DNA of 64,000 bases from Heracleum sosnowskyi. Its lineage: Eukaryota; Streptophyta; Magnoliopsida; Apiales; Apiaceae. How positions within the stretch are numbered: position 1 is the first letter of the stretch; every line of letters begins with the position of its first letter. The DNA is taken from assembly GCA_030848705.1 (NCBI GenBank), contig CM061236.1:59787481-59851480 (forward strand), in the 5' to 3' direction. Shown in pieces: positions 62,901 through 64,000 of the stretch. The notes below the pieces were generated by a model, which saw only the letters and a program-made list of their open reading frames with translations, was not told where the DNA came from and made no database searches. Both the position numbers and the translations under genes were made by a program.

Positions 62901-64000
62901 CAACCAAAGAGGCTGTTTCGTTGATGAAGTCAATACAGCACTTTGAGAAAGTGAAATTACAGTAGAATTTGTGGTGATTGATTTTAGAGATTGGTCCACA
63001 GATCCTCTTGTAACTTCAGAAAAAATTGGTTGATGGCCCAACAAATCACTTAACAAGTGATGACCACCAGCTTCAGAGTGGGGCTTCTCCAAGATAAGAG
63101 TTGGAGAATCAGGAATAGATGAATGGATCATGTCCACATCTAAAGACTAAGTTGGTGAATTTGATGGAGATAGTTCAAGGTTGATGTTTAGAGAATGGGA
63201 CTGTAACCCCAGAGTAATAATAGGGGTTACATCAAATTGAATTTGTGAAACTGGGTCCAGAGTGTGTGCACCCTGTGTACCCTTGGATTTTTGCTTCACT
63301 CTCCTTTGGTATTGGGAAAATGTAGACTGTGGGCTTGAAGTGTCCCTTACCCTCTTGGAGTGTGCTCTTGGAGGAGAGCTTGTTTCAATAATCACATCCT
63401 TTTGGGAGGATGCAACTAGACTTGTGTTTAAATCCATTTTACTCATTATGCCTTGTTGGGAAGACACAATGGGGCTTGGTTGGGACACACTATCATTTCC
63501 TTCCTTATTCTTGGGGTTTCTTTGATGTTCACCCCTTCCCTCACCTCTCACAACTCCAGAATCACTCCCCTTGGGTTGTGAAGTAGTTTTTGCAACAGGT
63601 GCCTTTTGAGAAGCACCTGAGGTTGGCTTAGAGGATTTCTTAGATTTAGGTTTTGCTGCTTGGGCAGGAGCCTGTTGGGACACAGCTACAGACTCCATAG
63701 CAACATTGGAAGGTGTAACAATAGAGGTAGCAACTACACTAACAGGGTTAGAAGAAATTACCTCAATGATGGGCAGATACACTACTGGGACATCACCATT
63801 GTGGTTAAGTCTCAGGATATCTGTCAAAACCCTCTTCTCTTGCACAAAACACTCAAACCTGGAAACAGGGTTAGAGATAACTAATGGTGCTGGACTAACA
63901 TGGTTAGCCAACATCATCAGAAACCTAGCATAATAGATATTCTTTTTCCTATTTGCCTTATCACCCAACTTAGCACCAATTTCATACATAAGTTGGGTGC
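59982..64000 (-). pseudogene. Copia-4 ORF2, N-terminus beyond window, broken
   Basis: Minus strand, one frame from the right edge through 63147 (TAG), 62508 (TAG) and 61131 (TGA) to a frameshift near 60970, then another frame with TAG at 60370 and an end near 60064. It begins with KANRKKNIYYARFLMMLANHV, matching the RVVYFSRF-type segment of Copia-3 ORF2. Next comes a Ser/Pro/Gln-rich middle, a coiled coil near 61780-61900 (VDKVEATLSQMQKEQEKQ) and a C-terminal domain with RLVFVFKGGREQVWPLYRIL. Three of the four stops are TAG. CGTTGATGG motifs recur inside the coding sequence. Confidence 0.75.

Larger units (their letters stand above)
58842..64000 (-). mobile_element. Copia-4: SIRE-type element, 3' half only
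   Basis: Starts at a Copia-type 3' LTR (58842-59877), with a polypurine tract and an ORF2-like region reading on the minus strand to the window edge. Gag, pol and the 5' LTR must lie to the right. The left flank 5-mer is CCAAA (58837-58841). Confidence 0.85.

Overview
The window is nuclear DNA of a flowering plant. It is AT-rich, has a spliced plant gene with GT-AG introns, and more than 85 per cent of it is LTR retrotransposons of classes found only in plant genomes. The lineages (SIRE/Maximus-type Copia with a second ORF, Tat-type and Tekay/Del-type Ty3-gypsy) fit a eudicot; I cannot name the species.

Layout. Bases 1-4024 hold seven exons of an amidase gene of the AMI1 (indole-3-acetamide amidohydrolase) type on the minus strand; its 3' exons lie left of the window. 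After a spacer with a possible SINE remnant, 4752-6314 is a broken leucine-rich-repeat receptor kinase (LRR-VIII type): LRR exons and a C-terminal tail remain, the kinase is gone, and a MITE-like repeat sits in one intron. From about 6396 to the right edge everything is nested retrotransposons.

Nesting, oldest first. (1) A Tat-type gypsy element on the minus strand: 3' LTR 6396-7482, an antisense extra gene with its own promoter (7662-10519), and pol split by a later insertion (11145-11160 and 24614-28911). (2) Copia-1 (11161-24613, plus strand, duplication ATCTC) landed in the last codons of the Tat integrase. (3) A Tekay/Del-like element (minus strand, LTR 28912-33658) interrupted Tat at 28911; little of its interior remains (33659-33901, 58030-58841). 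(4) Copia-2 (33902-58029, plus strand, duplication CTTAC) inserted in the Tekay interior. (5) Copia-3 (45839-56746, minus strand) inserted inside ORF2 of Copia-2; its LTRs differ at 3 of 515 bases and its gag-pol is one open frame of 1523 codons, so it is the youngest. (6) Copia-4 (58842 to beyond 64000, minus strand) also inserted in Tekay.

How the parts work together. Each Copia element has a gag-pol unit (Gag with zinc knuckle, protease, integrase, reverse transcriptase, RNase H), a 1.3-1.5 kb T-rich spacer, then a long second ORF with a conserved N-terminal domain, a low-complexity and coiled-coil middle and a conserved C-terminal domain. The Tat extra gene is a separate, spliced, antisense unit.

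The most unusual pattern is that each of the six elements carries its own private short motif, repeated in LTRs and non-coding spacers and in some elements also in coding DNA: AGTACT (Copia-1), TCGATAGTTTTT (Copia-2), TCAGAGTTT (Copia-3), CGTTGAY (Copia-4), GCGAGC/TCGCAY (Tat), TACTATTCAYC (Tekay). This resembles the family-specific motifs bound by element-encoded anti-silencing proteins in VANDAL DNA transposons, and is the best candidate here for an undescribed system. A second window-wide pattern is that 12 of 16 premature stops are TAG, as expected from CHG-methylation deamination.
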